The notes under the pieces: generated by a model
What the model saw: only the letters and a program-made list of their open reading frames with translations
Databases searched by the model: none
What the model was told of the DNA's origin: nothing
Shown here: piece by piece, positions 1-8,912 of the stretch
How the letters are laid out: every line of letters begins with the position of its first letter
Numbering within the stretch: position 1 is the first letter of the stretch
From: an uncultured Flavobacteriaceae bacterium
GTDB lineage: Bacteria; Bacteroidota; Bacteroidia; Flavobacteriales; Flavobacteriaceae
Direction of reading: 5' to 3'
NCBI GenBank assembly: GCA_905479095.1
Contig: CAJQLD010000006.1
Coordinates: 1-64,000 of the forward strand
Length of the DNA: 64,000 bases
Program-made: the position numbers and the translations under genes

Positions 1-46
1 TACTTTAAACTTTTTCTATATCTTCATAATTTGAGAGGCGAAATAC

Positions 47-784
47 TTATTTAAATAACTTCCATTTAATGACAAGTAGAATAAATTTTGCGTTTCCTGT
101 TAAGTAGCGTTTCCACATGCGTCTTGGCTCTTGAGTAAACCGATAAAACCATTCTAATCCGAAATTTTGCATCCATAAAGGTGCTCGTTTCACCTTTCCA
201 GAAACCACATCAAAGCTTCCTCCAACACCCATTACAAAGTTTACTTTTTCAAGGAGTTTTTTATTTTCATACAAAAAGTTCTCTTTTGCGGGAGAACTAA
301 TTGCAACAAACAGAATGTTTGCACCACTATTAGCTATTACCTTTGCAATACCTTGCTCTTCTTCTTTTTTAAAATATCCGTTTCGATACCCAGCTATGAT
401 ATTGGAAGAATATTGTTTTGTGTATTTATCTACAACAGATTTGACAACGTCTTCTTTTGCACCTAGAAAAAAAACTTTATAATCTTTTTTGTGAGCTAAC
501 TCGACGATTTTGATCATTAGGTCTATGCCTGCTACTCGTTCTTTCAATGGTTTTCCAAGTATTTTTGAAGCCCATATAACTCCGATACCATCGGGATTTA
601 TCAAATCAGAATGGTTTACGTATTCTCGCAATTGCAAATCCGTTTGCATTATTGCAATTTTTTCTGCGTTAACACCAACGTGATGAATATATTTATTTAA
701 TACAATAGACTCTTCCACAAATTGCAGTGTTTCTTTCATTGAATAATTATCAACGGATGTATTCAAAATATTTATTCTGTTCAT
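47..784 (-). CDS. wecG: WecG/TagA/CpsF family (GT26) glycosyltransferase
   Basis: Likely adds an N-acetylmannosamine-type sugar (ManNAc or ManNAcA) to an undecaprenyl-linked GlcNAc at the inner face of the cytoplasmic membrane. The 245-residue length fits GT26. Visible family signatures are VNAEKI near the N-terminus, NPDGIGV around residue 63 (the Asp is the family's proposed catalytic base), FFLGAKEDVV, GVGGSFDVVSGKVKRAP and GLEWFYR. The Arg/Lys-rich tail (EPRRMWKRYL) matches the membrane-binding appendage of the family. Because wecB and wecC lie in the same locus and make UDP-ManNAcA, a WecG-type donor is more likely than the TagA type; that is inference. It is the last gene of the minus-strand cluster in this window; bases 1-46 beyond it show no gene. 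Confidence 0.88.
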   Translation of the reverse strand: MNRINILNTSVDNYSMKETLQFVEESIVLNKYIHHVGVNAEKIAIMQTDLQLREYVNHSDLINPDGIGVIWASKILGKPLKERVAGIDLMIKIVELAHKKDYKVFFLGAKEDVVKSVVDKYTKQYSSNIIAGYRNGYFKKEEEQGIAKVIANSGANILFVAISSPAKENFLYENKKLLEKVNFVMGVGGSFDVVSGKVKRAPLWMQNFGLEWFYRFTQEPRRMWKRYLTGNAKFILLVIKWKLFK

Positions 785-937
785 TTTAATTAATTTGTTA
801 GTTTAGTTCTGCGCATTATTTTAAACAAAAAAATTGATAGTAGTATAATGCTAAAAATTAAATGTATTATTTGTTAAAGCATTTACTTGCGTAAACGAGT
901 AATGGTTTTACTATCATCTATTGTGTAAATACTATAC

Positions 938-2143
938 TCAATAACTAGTTTCGCATAAATGTTCATATTCTTTTTTATATTTGATAGCGTTTTGCAGCCA
1001 GCTTTTATTATTCCTAACATACTGCAAACCTTCCGTTCTAACTTTTTTTAATAATTGTTCATCTGACTCGTAAACCTTAATCATAAGATTTTCTAATGAT
1101 TTTTGATTTCCTGCTTCAAATAAAAAGCCATTTACGTTATCTTTTATTAGTTCCTTGATTCCTCCAACATCGCTTCCTATGAAAATCTTACTATAGGCTA
1201 ACGCTTCTAAGGGCTTTAGAGGCGTAACAGAATTCGTTAATTTATTTTTGTATCGTGGATTTACAATAATATCAATATTAGAAAAAGCTTGATAAACATG
1301 GTTAGGCTTGATGGGGCCGCAAAAATGAATGTTTTTATTCGTTTTCGACAATTCCATAATTTTATTTTCTTCAATTCCCTTCCCATAAATAAAAAGTTGT
1401 GAATTTGTAAAATTTTTATTGAACGAAAAAAAAGCATTTATTAGTAGTTCGAGACCTTCATACGATGTTAAAGTTCCAACATACCCAAAATTAAGCTCTC
1501 TTTTTGCCTTTTTCTTTAATTTATTTTTCAAACTATCAATTAGCGTTGTGTTAACAGCATTACCAACTACTTTTATTTTTTCTTCTGAAATATTACATTC
1601 AATTAAAAACAATTTAAGGTTTTCATTTATAGCAACAACAATATCTGATCTCCTCATTACGAATAACTCGATACCCAGTATTTGTTTTTCAATAAGTTTT
1701 GAAAACCAATTCTGTCTCTTACCATCCTTAGCCAACATCCAAAGAGATCTTACCTCATAAACAACAGGGATATTAAAATTTTTACCTAAATATAATGCAG
1801 GTAATCCGCAAAAAAACATAGCATGGGCATGAAGCACGTCCGGTTTTTCTAATAATATAATTTTTTTTATTTTTTTTGTGAAACTAACTATTTGAAAGAG
1901 TCTTAGTATTCTTTTAAATAATGATTTTCTAGAATCCGAAATAGAATCAATATTGTTTATTTTTGTCCTATAATACTTTATGTCATTAAAATACTCTATA
2001 AATTTAGAGCCTATTTGAAAAGGGGAGGAAATAGCAACAACTTCTAATCCAACCTCTTTTTGAGACATTAAGATATCTCTGCTTCTAATACTTGATCCTG
2101 AAACTTGAGGTAATGATTGATAAAGTATGTGTAAAACCTTCAT
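938..2143 (-). CDS. Glycosyltransferase family 4 (GT-B) protein
   Basis: A retaining GT-B glycosyltransferase of the GT4 type, expected to act in the cytosol on the lipid-linked repeat unit. The N-terminal half carries HVLHILY-like Rossmann features and DVLHAHAMFFCG. The C-terminal half has NFGYVGTLTSYEGL, LFIYGKG and the donor-binding stretch PLKPLEALAYSKIFIGSDVGGIKELI, the usual E-x7-E region of GT4. The ORF track starts at a TTG at 2164, but a -7 promoter box (TACTTTTG, minus strand 2162-2169) covers that codon. The ATG at 2143 (MKVLHILYQ) is the family-like start, about 14 bases from the expected transcript start. Sugar specificity cannot be read; rhamnose or another hexose would fit the locus. 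Confidence 0.85.
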   Translation of the reverse strand: MKVLHILYQSLPQVSGSSIRSRDILMSQKEVGLEVVAISSPFQIGSKFIEYFNDIKYYRTKINNIDSISDSRKSLFKRILRLFQIVSFTKKIKKIILLEKPDVLHAHAMFFCGLPALYLGKNFNIPVVYEVRSLWMLAKDGKRQNWFSKLIEKQILGIELFVMRRSDIVVAINENLKLFLIECNISEEKIKVVGNAVNTTLIDSLKNKLKKKAKRELNFGYVGTLTSYEGLELLINAFFSFNKNFTNSQLFIYGKGIEENKIMELSKTNKNIHFCGPIKPNHVYQAFSNIDIIVNPRYKNKLTNSVTPLKPLEALAYSKIFIGSDVGGIKELIKDNVNGFLFEAGNQKSLENLMIKVYESDEQLLKKVRTEGLQYVRNNKSWLQNAIKYKKEYEHLCETSY

Positions 2144-2161
2144 AAATTTTTTATTGTGTAG

Positions 2162-2169
2162 CAAAAGTA
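2162..2169 (-). promoter_or_regulatory. -7 promoter box of the GT4 gene
   Basis: TACTTTTG read on the minus strand matches the Bacteroidota TAnnTTTG element. It overlaps the ORF-track TTG start and so favours the ATG at 2143. It sits three bases from the opposing box at 2173-2180. Confidence 0.55.
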
Positions 2170-2172
2170 CAC

Positions 2173-2180
2173 TATTTTTG
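2173..2180 (+). promoter_or_regulatory. -7 promoter box of the O-antigen ligase-like gene
   Basis: TATTTTTG matches TAnnTTTG and lies 20 bases before the ATG at 2201, giving a short leader. It is back to back with the GT4 box on the other strand, so the two promoters must compete for polymerase. Confidence 0.5.
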
Positions 2181-2200
2181 ATTTTTTAAGAGTTTAATTT

Positions 2201-3442
2201 ATGTTTAAATCGATATACAAAAAAAGTGTCTTTACTGTGTTATTTGTTACATTATTTATAACACTTATTTTATTTAAAAATGACATTAATAGCAAGGTTA
2301 TTGTTCTAATGTTGGGGGTTTCCTTGTTTTATTTTAATAAAAAAAATATTAAAATAAGCATCCAACGACATTACCCTCTACTTGTATTTTTTTTATTTAT
2401 TACACTTAGTCTTTCCTACTCTAGTAATCTAATTTATGGTCTTAACAAAGTTGAAAGGTTGTTGTTAATTCCGGCTTCTATTTTAATGTTTTCGTCAATA
2501 AATAAAAAAGATATAAACTTTGAGTTCGTTTCAATTGGATACGTTATTGTTGTTTTATTTGCTGCTTTTTATTCTCATACAATCGTAATAATTGACTTTC
2601 TAAGTAACCATGAATCATCTTATAAGAGTTTCTTCAATTTAAATTACTCTTATAAGGCACTTGCAAACACTATCAACCTTCACACGACATATTACTCCTA
2701 TTATATTCTAACGGCAATTATACTTTTATTGCAATTTATTAAACAAAGGAAAGTGATTCTTCTCTCAAAAATAATAGCTCTTATATGTGTTTTATATTTA
2801 TCCTTTTTTATTGTCCACTTATCTTCAAGAATAGCCATAGCAATGTTGTATATTATTATAATGATAAACATAATTCAACATATGGTAAGCCATAAAAAAC
2901 TACTAAGAGGTATTGTTACCCTTACACTATTTCATGTTATATCTTTTATAATTATCATGAATGTGGGGGTTACTAAATATCGTTTTCAACATCTTTTAGG
3001 GTTTACTTATTATACGGGTTATACAGTAAACGATTCTGATCACAAGATTCAGCTTTGGTCAGCTGCAATTAATGCCAACGATAACGTTCTTTTAGGAAAT
3101 GGGGTTGGAGACATTCAATCTTCTCTAAATAAACAATATGTAATCTCTGATTTAAAAAAACCTTTAGAATTAGAGTATAATAGTCACAATCAATATCTTG
3201 AGTATTATGTGGGATATGGAATTATTGGATTGATACTATTTCTCTATATTTTTTATTATTATGGACGTTTTTTTATTCAACACAAAAATTTTATTGGGAT
3301 TCAGTTTTTGATAATCACTTTAATTATCAGTTTGACAGAGTGTCTTTGGAACAGACATAATGGTATTGTATTTATTGTTTTTGTGCTATTGCTGTTATAT
3401 AAATATAATTATGAGGTAGAAAACAATTTATCTTTGGAGTGA
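2201..3442 (+). CDS. O-antigen ligase/polymerase-like membrane protein (Wzy_C type)
   Basis: A 413-residue protein with about ten to twelve hydrophobic segments, expected in the cytoplasmic membrane. The periplasmic-loop signature near the C-terminus, NSHNQYLEYYVGYGIIGL, preceded by LLGNGVGD, is the Wzy_C (O-antigen ligase family) motif. It could ligate the finished glycan to its carrier (WaaL role) or polymerise repeats (Wzy role); the sequence alone does not decide. It is the only plus-strand gene in the polysaccharide locus, transcribed divergently from the GT4 gene and convergently with the next membrane protein, with which it overlaps by 34 bases at the 3' ends. Confidence 0.8.
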   Translation: MFKSIYKKSVFTVLFVTLFITLILFKNDINSKVIVLMLGVSLFYFNKKNIKISIQRHYPLLVFFLFITLSLSYSSNLIYGLNKVERLLLIPASILMFSSINKKDINFEFVSIGYVIVVLFAAFYSHTIVIIDFLSNHESSYKSFFNLNYSYKALANTINLHTTYYSYYILTAIILLLQFIKQRKVILLSKIIALICVLYLSFFIVHLSSRIAIAMLYIIIMINIIQHMVSHKKLLRGIVTLTLFHVISFIIIMNVGVTKYRFQHLLGFTYYTGYTVNDSDHKIQLWSAAINANDNVLLGNGVGDIQSSLNKQYVISDLKKPLELEYNSHNQYLEYYVGYGIIGLILFLYIFYYYGRFFIQHKNFIGIQFLIITLIISLTECLWNRHNGIVFIVFVLLLLYKYNYEVENNLSLE

Positions 3443-4665
3443 TTCGTTAGTTTAAAAATTGTTAGCATAAGTATAATAAACAAGAAGGTGTTTTGATACA
3501 TGAAGGCAGTTGTTAATCCCATTATTACAAAATAAATGGTAATAAGAATTTTAAAACGACGATTTGTATTAGCTGAAAAAATAAAATTATATAGGAACAC
3601 CAATAATATAAAGAAGAATACTCCGTATTTGATATAAAGAGTGAAATAAAGGTTATCCATATAAATATTATTATTTTCAATATTTTCACGCCACACAAAC
3701 CAAGGTATAAAAAAAGTTTCTCCAATTCCTTTTCCAAAAATATAATTAAGGAAGTTAAAGGATTCAAGTTTTAGAATTACCGGCGCAAATCTATATTCAA
3801 AAAGTTGGTGAATAACGAGTTCAAAATCAAACATTGTCAAAATTCTTTCCTTCAAACGTGGGTTAAAATTTAATATTCCAAAAATTAAAACAGTTCCTGC
3901 AACAATGAACAGTCCAACTTTTTTAATAAAATCCTTGAGATTATTTATTGAAAGAAATAGATTAATTCCGTAAATCACCCCTATTGTGGCAAAAAAAGTC
4001 CTGTTTCCTGCTAAAAAGACTGGTAAAAGAATATATATAATTTCTGATACTTTAAACCTCTCATTTTGTGCTAGCTTAGCTATAAAATAAAAAACAGCAA
4101 AAAAGGTTCCTAGGGTTGAATATCTTGTATTTCCTAGCTTAAAAAAAGGGTCATCACCCACAAGATACAAAAGGTTAGTGTTGTTTAGAATAATAAAAAT
4201 TACTATTGTAATAACAAAATTGACCTTTAAAAGTCTTTTTGAAAATTTGCTAGTCCATTCTAATTGATGGTTTTTAAGAAGGTCAATAAACACATAGCCT
4301 ATCGCTAGTATTAATATTGGTTTTATATCTTTCAAAACATTAATTAAAGTAAAGTTTTCTCTGTTGAAAACAAAAGAATAAGCACATGAAAGAGCTATAA
4401 AAACACTTAAGTTAAGTATAGGGTGAAGAACTGACTCGGGTATTTTCGATGTTAGTAAACACCTATAAATATATGCAAGAATTGGGATGAGAACAAATCC
4501 ATAGTATGCACTAATTTGAAATTTAGTATGAATAATTATTAGTGCAGGGGTAAATGGCAATATTACTGCTAGTGTAACAAACTTTTTAGTGTTTTTGTCA
4601 ATGATAGATAACCCTCCTAGTGTGAAGAACAAAAATAAAAGACCTAAAAACATTAACATTTCCAT
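3409..4665 (-). CDS. Putative polysaccharide polymerase (Wzy-like membrane protein)
   Basis: A 418-residue polytopic membrane protein with about ten to twelve hydrophobic segments and no soluble domain. A loop reading LGKGIGE followed by NIYMDNLYFTLYIKYG resembles the G-x-G-x-G / N-x-Y-l loop of Wzy and O-antigen ligase-type proteins. Position between the wzx flippase and the ligase-like gene makes it the best candidate for the repeat-unit polymerase. Wzy proteins diverge strongly, so the call rests on topology, the loop and context. It starts seven bases after the wzx stop, so it is probably co-transcribed with it. Confidence 0.65.
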   Translation of the reverse strand: MEMLMFLGLLFLFFTLGGLSIIDKNTKKFVTLAVILPFTPALIIIHTKFQISAYYGFVLIPILAYIYRCLLTSKIPESVLHPILNLSVFIALSCAYSFVFNRENFTLINVLKDIKPILILAIGYVFIDLLKNHQLEWTSKFSKRLLKVNFVITIVIFIILNNTNLLYLVGDDPFFKLGNTRYSTLGTFFAVFYFIAKLAQNERFKVSEIIYILLPVFLAGNRTFFATIGVIYGINLFLSINNLKDFIKKVGLFIVAGTVLIFGILNFNPRLKERILTMFDFELVIHQLFEYRFAPVILKLESFNFLNYIFGKGIGETFFIPWFVWRENIENNNIYMDNLYFTLYIKYGVFFFILLVFLYNFIFSANTNRRFKILITIYFVIMGLTTAFMYQNTFLFIILMLTIFKLTNHSKDKLFSTS

Positions 4666-4671
4666 CTTGAG

Positions 4672-5943
4672 TTATTTATAAATTTTAATAATTGCCAATA
4701 AATATTCTTTAAAACTTATTCCTAATATTCTATAAACCAAAAACCTCCAACTTGGATAAAATAATAGTATCATGGCTACACATAATGACCAAGCGACTGC
4801 AACAATGCTTTTTTGTGAGGCGACTAACACAAATATTGGTGTTACTGTAAACGTGAAAAGATTCCAATAAAACTCCAAATTTGTTTTTCCAGTAGCAGTA
4901 ATCAAACTTCCAATAGGATTTCCAATAGCTCTAAACACCATGTATATAGATAAAATTTGAACCAAAGCAATTATTTCATCAAACCCTTCTCCATAAAAAA
5001 GAGCAACTATTCTGGTTGCAAAAACAATTGTTGTTACGTAAACAAAAAAATTCACTTTTGAAACAATACTTATCAGTTTTAAGTAATTGGTTTTTAACTC
5101 TATTAAATTATCCTGAATTTTCGCCAAGCCAGGTGAGGCTACTTTAACCAAAATTGGGTTAATAATTTGTGCAGGTCTAAAAACTAATTGTTTTGCCAAA
5201 CTATAACCTCCCAAAATGTCTTGACTAAAAAATTTACCGATTATTAAAATGTCTAAATCTCTGTTGAAATAATTAATTACCTGACCACCAATTTGATACA
5301 CACCTATTTTTAAAAAAGGTTTTGTTTCTTTAAAATTAAAATGAAAAAGTAAACCATATTTTTTTAAACCATAAATAAAATACATTGTATTCTGGAGGCT
5401 GTACTGAAGTAGTGCAGAGTATATAAGTGTAAACACCCCATATTCATTAATTGCTAAATAGATAGCAAATATTAAAGATATTACAGCCGCAACAACCTCG
5501 AAAATTGTTACTTGCTTAAATTTTAAATGCTTAGACTCTATTGTCTTAAACATCCTTCCAAGAGCTGATATTATCAGGTTTAATCCTAATAATGGAATTA
5601 ATATATTTAATTGTTGCTCATTATAAAATTCAGAAATAAAATGGGTAATAGCCAAAAGCAACACATATAATACTATACTAAAACCTAAATTTATCCAATA
5701 TAAACTCGCATACTCTTTCTCTGAAATGTTTTGTTTATGTAAAATCGCTGATGTTAAGCCCATATCGTTGAATAGGTTCATAAAACCCATTACAAATGTG
5801 ACTAAAGCCATTAAGCCAAAATCTGACTTGTCTAAATAACGAGCGAGGATCGATAGTTTTAAAAGCGCTACAAAGACAATTACTATAGTGCCTATAGTAG
5901 TCCACTTAAACCCTGTTAAAACTTGATTTTTAAAACTATTCAT
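4672..5943 (-). CDS. wzx: Wzx-type lipid-linked oligosaccharide flippase (MOP superfamily)
   Basis: A 423-residue multi-spanning protein of the polysaccharide-biosynthesis flippase family (WzxC/TuaB-like). The N-terminus (LTGFKWTTIG, then LARYLDKSDFGLMAL) and GLTSAILHKQNIS, RDLDILIIGKFF and GGYSLAKQLV are typical. It should move the undecaprenyl-diphosphate repeat unit across the inner membrane. Its first eight bases overlap the end of the upstream GT56 gene, consistent with translational coupling inside the minus-strand operon. The length is a little shorter than many WzxC proteins (about 480), but both ends look intact. Confidence 0.85.
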   Translation of the reverse strand: MNSFKNQVLTGFKWTTIGTIVIVFVALLKLSILARYLDKSDFGLMALVTFVMGFMNLFNDMGLTSAILHKQNISEKEYASLYWINLGFSIVLYVLLLAITHFISEFYNEQQLNILIPLLGLNLIISALGRMFKTIESKHLKFKQVTIFEVVAAVISLIFAIYLAINEYGVFTLIYSALLQYSLQNTMYFIYGLKKYGLLFHFNFKETKPFLKIGVYQIGGQVINYFNRDLDILIIGKFFSQDILGGYSLAKQLVFRPAQIINPILVKVASPGLAKIQDNLIELKTNYLKLISIVSKVNFFVYVTTIVFATRIVALFYGEGFDEIIALVQILSIYMVFRAIGNPIGSLITATGKTNLEFYWNLFTFTVTPIFVLVASQKSIVAVAWSLCVAMILLFYPSWRFLVYRILGISFKEYLLAIIKIYK

Positions 5944-7078
5944 TAAAAATTTCCAATACTTGTGCTTTAATCCTGCTTCGAACTACATTAGTAGAATATA
6001 GTTTTCTGATTAATTCACGATTATATTCTTGTATCTTTATATCTAACATTTCAATTTCAGTTGATTTACTCCAATCACTTTGAATTGAATAAACATAAAA
6101 ACCTTCTCTTTTAAGGAGTTTAAAAATTGTATTCTCTTCTCTTAAATATACTTTACAACCGTTTGCTATGGCTATCATTATAGTGTTGTATGCTTGCTGT
6201 CTTTTGTGATTCATAATTAAAACAGAGCAACTATCTATGATTTTTGAATACTCCTTGGTACTCAAAAAATCTACCAATGGTTCAGCCTTTTCTCCGAATA
6301 TGAAATCCGCTTCTTTTATTACTAACTCCCTATATTTATTGTCTCCATAGCTAAGTGGAATGTATATTTTTTTTCCTTGTATATTTTTTTCGTTGAATAA
6401 TTGAAACGCGTCAAAATGATTATTGGTTTCGGAACTTGAATTTCCAATTAATATATTTATTTTTTTTGAAGAGCCTCTTTCTAATTCCCTATTCATGTCA
6501 GAACTATAATAAGTAAACCACCCTCTCTTTGAATTGTTTTCTGTAAACTCATCAAGTAAGTCGATATCCTCCGTTACATTTGTAATTGTATAATCCACCT
6601 TGTCCTTAAGGGCTTTCTTGAAAAGGTCCCAGTAATATTGTTTTTTTAGCTGTGAAAATACCTTTTTTTTAATGTAAGTCCAAAAAGGTAGGTTTTTAAA
6701 ATATACTCTTTGAGTCAATGGTAATAGATTATTAATTTTCGGGTTTAGTCCGTATAACTCAGCCCCCCAAAAATACCAGGCAATTTTAATCTTAGCTTGA
6801 ATATTTGTTATTAATTTAAGTTTATATGTTTTGTGTAAGCTGTGAAAAATAACTAAAGTATTCTTATCTACGTTATAGTGAAATTTCTCATAATAATCCT
6901 TGCTATTAATTTCTACAAATTCGATAGAGGTTAGCTTAATTAATTCCTCCTTTTTGTTGTAAAACCCCATTTCCTCTTCTACTCCCACCAAAAAATAATT
7001 TTGATTAGGAAATATAGATTCAAATATTTCAATTGTTTTATTTAAAAATTTTTCGTCGTCAACTATATGTACAATCAT
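5936..7078 (-). CDS. wecF: WecF-like TDP-Fuc4NAc:lipid II transferase (GT56)
   Basis: Related to WecF/RffT, which in enterobacteria adds 4-acetamido-4,6-dideoxy-D-galactose (Fuc4NAc) to lipid II of common antigen. Motifs are HSLHKTYKLKLI, AWYFWGAELYGL, ILIGNSSSETNNHFDAF, IPLSYGDNKYRE and SVLIMNHKRQQAYNTI followed by GCKVYLREENT. The 380-residue length is close to E. coli WecF. The start overlaps the stop of rffA by ATGA and the 3' end overlaps wzx. Its neighbours make and acetylate the expected donor, which strongly supports the assignment; the acceptor is inferred. Confidence 0.85.
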   Translation of the reverse strand: MIVHIVDDEKFLNKTIEIFESIFPNQNYFLVGVEEEMGFYNKKEELIKLTSIEFVEINSKDYYEKFHYNVDKNTLVIFHSLHKTYKLKLITNIQAKIKIAWYFWGAELYGLNPKINNLLPLTQRVYFKNLPFWTYIKKKVFSQLKKQYYWDLFKKALKDKVDYTITNVTEDIDLLDEFTENNSKRGWFTYYSSDMNRELERGSSKKINILIGNSSSETNNHFDAFQLFNEKNIQGKKIYIPLSYGDNKYRELVIKEADFIFGEKAEPLVDFLSTKEYSKIIDSCSVLIMNHKRQQAYNTIMIAIANGCKVYLREENTIFKLLKREGFYVYSIQSDWSKSTEIEMLDIKIQEYNRELIRKLYSTNVVRSRIKAQVLEIFNE

Positions 7079-8202
7079 TTAAAAAAACCATTAATTACAT
7101 TTATAATTTCATGAACTTCATCTAATTCTAGATCATAAAACATTGGGAGTCTTACTAGACAGTCTGTGTATAAATCCGCATTTGGTAAGTCTTGAATATC
7201 TTTTAAATCTTTTGTGTGAAATGAACTTTTATGAAGAGATAGATAATGAAATACTGCATGAATATTATTGTTTTTCAAAAATTTAATAATTGCATCTCTC
7301 TGCTCTAAATCTTTTGTAACCAAATAAAACATATGGGCGTTATTAGTTGCGCCACTGGGGATAACAGCCAATTTTAATTTGTTGTTGTTCTCTAACTCAA
7401 TTAAACCGTTGTAGTACGTCTTCCATAACAATTTTCGTTTATCTTGAATTTCTTTCAATTGTTCTAATTGTGCAAATAAAAACGCTGCAATCAGTTCTGA
7501 CGGTAAAAATGAAGAACCGGTGTCTACCCATCCGTACTTATTTACTTCACCCTTAAAAAATGCTGAACGATTTGTTCCTTTTTCCCATATAACTTCAGCC
7601 CTGTCAATAAAGCGGTCGTCATTGATAGTCAAAAGACCTCCTTCACCAGAAATGATGTTTTTAGTTTCATGAAAAGAAAAAACTCCAAAATGGCCAATGC
7701 TTCCCAAAGGCCTCCCATTGTAGTAGGAGTCTATGGATTGCGCTGCATCTTCGACAACTAATAAACTATGTTTGTTTGCAATTTGCATAATTATATCCAT
7801 TTCAACAGCAACCCCAGCATAATGAACAACGACTATTGCTTTCGTTTTGGATGTTATTAATTCCTCAACACTCCTTTCATCAATTCCGGGGTGGTCTGTC
7901 CTGCTATCTGCAAAAACAATTTTAGCGCCCTGTCGAACATAAGCAAGAGCAGAAGACACAAACGTGTATGAGGGCACTATGACCTCATCTCCTGGCTTTA
8001 TGTCCATTAACATTGCGGTCATCTCAAGTGCATCTGTGCAAGAAGTTGTCAGTAATGCTTTTTTGAATCCAAACTTTTCTTCAAAAAAAGTTTGACATTT
8101 TTTGGTAAACAACCCATTCCCAGAGATTTTACCTGAAAGAACAGATTCTTCAATATATTTAATTTCTTTTCCTACTAAAAAAGGCTTGTTAAATGGTATC
8201 AT
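7075..8202 (-). CDS. rffA: dTDP-4-amino-4,6-dideoxygalactose transaminase (RffA/WecE)
   Basis: PLP-dependent DegT/DnrJ/EryC1-family aminotransferase converting dTDP-4-keto-6-deoxyglucose to dTDP-Fuc4N with glutamate as amino donor. The start MIPFNKP, SGNGLFTKKCQ, LLTTSCTDALEM, VHYAGVAVEMD, VVEDAAQSID, the PLP-lysine motif FSFHETKN, EKGTNRSAFF, NAHMFYL and VFHYLSLH match WecE/RffA closely over its whole length. The track's start at 8211 was replaced by 8202 because MIPFNKP is the family start and the ATG overlaps the upstream stop as ATGA. The substrate is supplied by rfbA and rfbB in this operon, and the product goes to the adjacent acetyltransferase. Confidence 0.93.
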   Translation of the reverse strand: MIPFNKPFLVGKEIKYIEESVLSGKISGNGLFTKKCQTFFEEKFGFKKALLTTSCTDALEMTAMLMDIKPGDEVIVPSYTFVSSALAYVRQGAKIVFADSRTDHPGIDERSVEELITSKTKAIVVVHYAGVAVEMDIIMQIANKHSLLVVEDAAQSIDSYYNGRPLGSIGHFGVFSFHETKNIISGEGGLLTINDDRFIDRAEVIWEKGTNRSAFFKGEVNKYGWVDTGSSFLPSELIAAFLFAQLEQLKEIQDKRKLLWKTYYNGLIELENNNKLKLAVIPSGATNNAHMFYLVTKDLEQRDAIIKFLKNNNIHAVFHYLSLHKSSFHTKDLKDIQDLPNADLYTDCLVRLPMFYDLELDEVHEIINVINGFFK

Positions 8203-8894
8203 AAGTTCCAATAGTGATAGATGTACGTTATATCTTTGATTTTAAAATCACACTTTTCATAAAGCCTCATGGCAGGTATGTTTTCAAATTGAGTCGCTAC
8301 TTGAATTGTTTCAAACCCTAACTCAAAAGCTCTGTTTATTGAACTTTCAATTAACTTTGAAGCTATTCCTTTGCCTCTTTCTTGTTCACTTACTGCAACC
8401 AGCCCTATGATTGCAAGATACTTTGATTTTTTTTCTATTGTTGTAAATCCTAAAATTTCTTTTTCTCTGTATATAAGAATATCGAGAGCCATACCCTTAT
8501 AGACTGCATTGTTGATCCATTGATTGTACAATTTAGTATATTCGTTGTTTTTAAAATTTATGTCAATTTTAAATCTAGAATTTATGCCACTGGACAGCGC
8601 TAGCTTTTTTAAAGATTCATAGTCGTGAACTCCCTCACTAAAGGATTCAATTTTGGAACTGGGATTCTTATTTAAATCACCCTTAATTGATGTTTTTTGT
8701 TGAAATGTAACTTTTTTATCAACTAATTTTAGTCCATTTCCAGCAACTTTTTCAGAAGATAAAATATAAATAAGCTTGTAGTCGTTAACGTAGGTTTGAA
8801 ATGTAGAAGAACTAAATTTTTTATTTTTAGATATTATTAATTGTCCAACTTTATATCCAAAAAATTCAGTGTCCCAGTTTAGTTGTTTAATCAT
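8199..8894 (-). CDS. GNAT acetyltransferase, WecD-like (dTDP-Fuc4N acetylation)
   Basis: A 231-residue protein whose opening WDTEFFGYKVGQL is typical of WecD-type dTDP-4-amino-4,6-dideoxygalactose acetyltransferases. The GNAT core lies in the C-terminal half: GLVAVSEQERGKGIASKLI is the acetyl-CoA pyrophosphate loop, followed by NIPAMRLYEKCDF and YIYHYW. It probably acetylates dTDP-Fuc4N to dTDP-Fuc4NAc in the cytosol. It overlaps rffA by four bases and follows wecC by 18 bases. Overall similarity to E. coli WecD outside these motifs looks modest, so another amino-sugar substrate remains possible. Confidence 0.82.
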   Translation of the reverse strand: MIKQLNWDTEFFGYKVGQLIISKNKKFSSSTFQTYVNDYKLIYILSSEKVAGNGLKLVDKKVTFQQKTSIKGDLNKNPSSKIESFSEGVHDYESLKKLALSSGINSRFKIDINFKNNEYTKLYNQWINNAVYKGMALDILIYREKEILGFTTIEKKSKYLAIIGLVAVSEQERGKGIASKLIESSINRAFELGFETIQVATQFENIPAMRLYEKCDFKIKDITYIYHYWNL

Positions 8895-8912
8895 AATTTT
8901 CTTAAATAAGAT

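Noticed and set aside
1-46. Short frames at the left edge
   Set aside because: No start or recognisable protein; too little sequence to call a gene.
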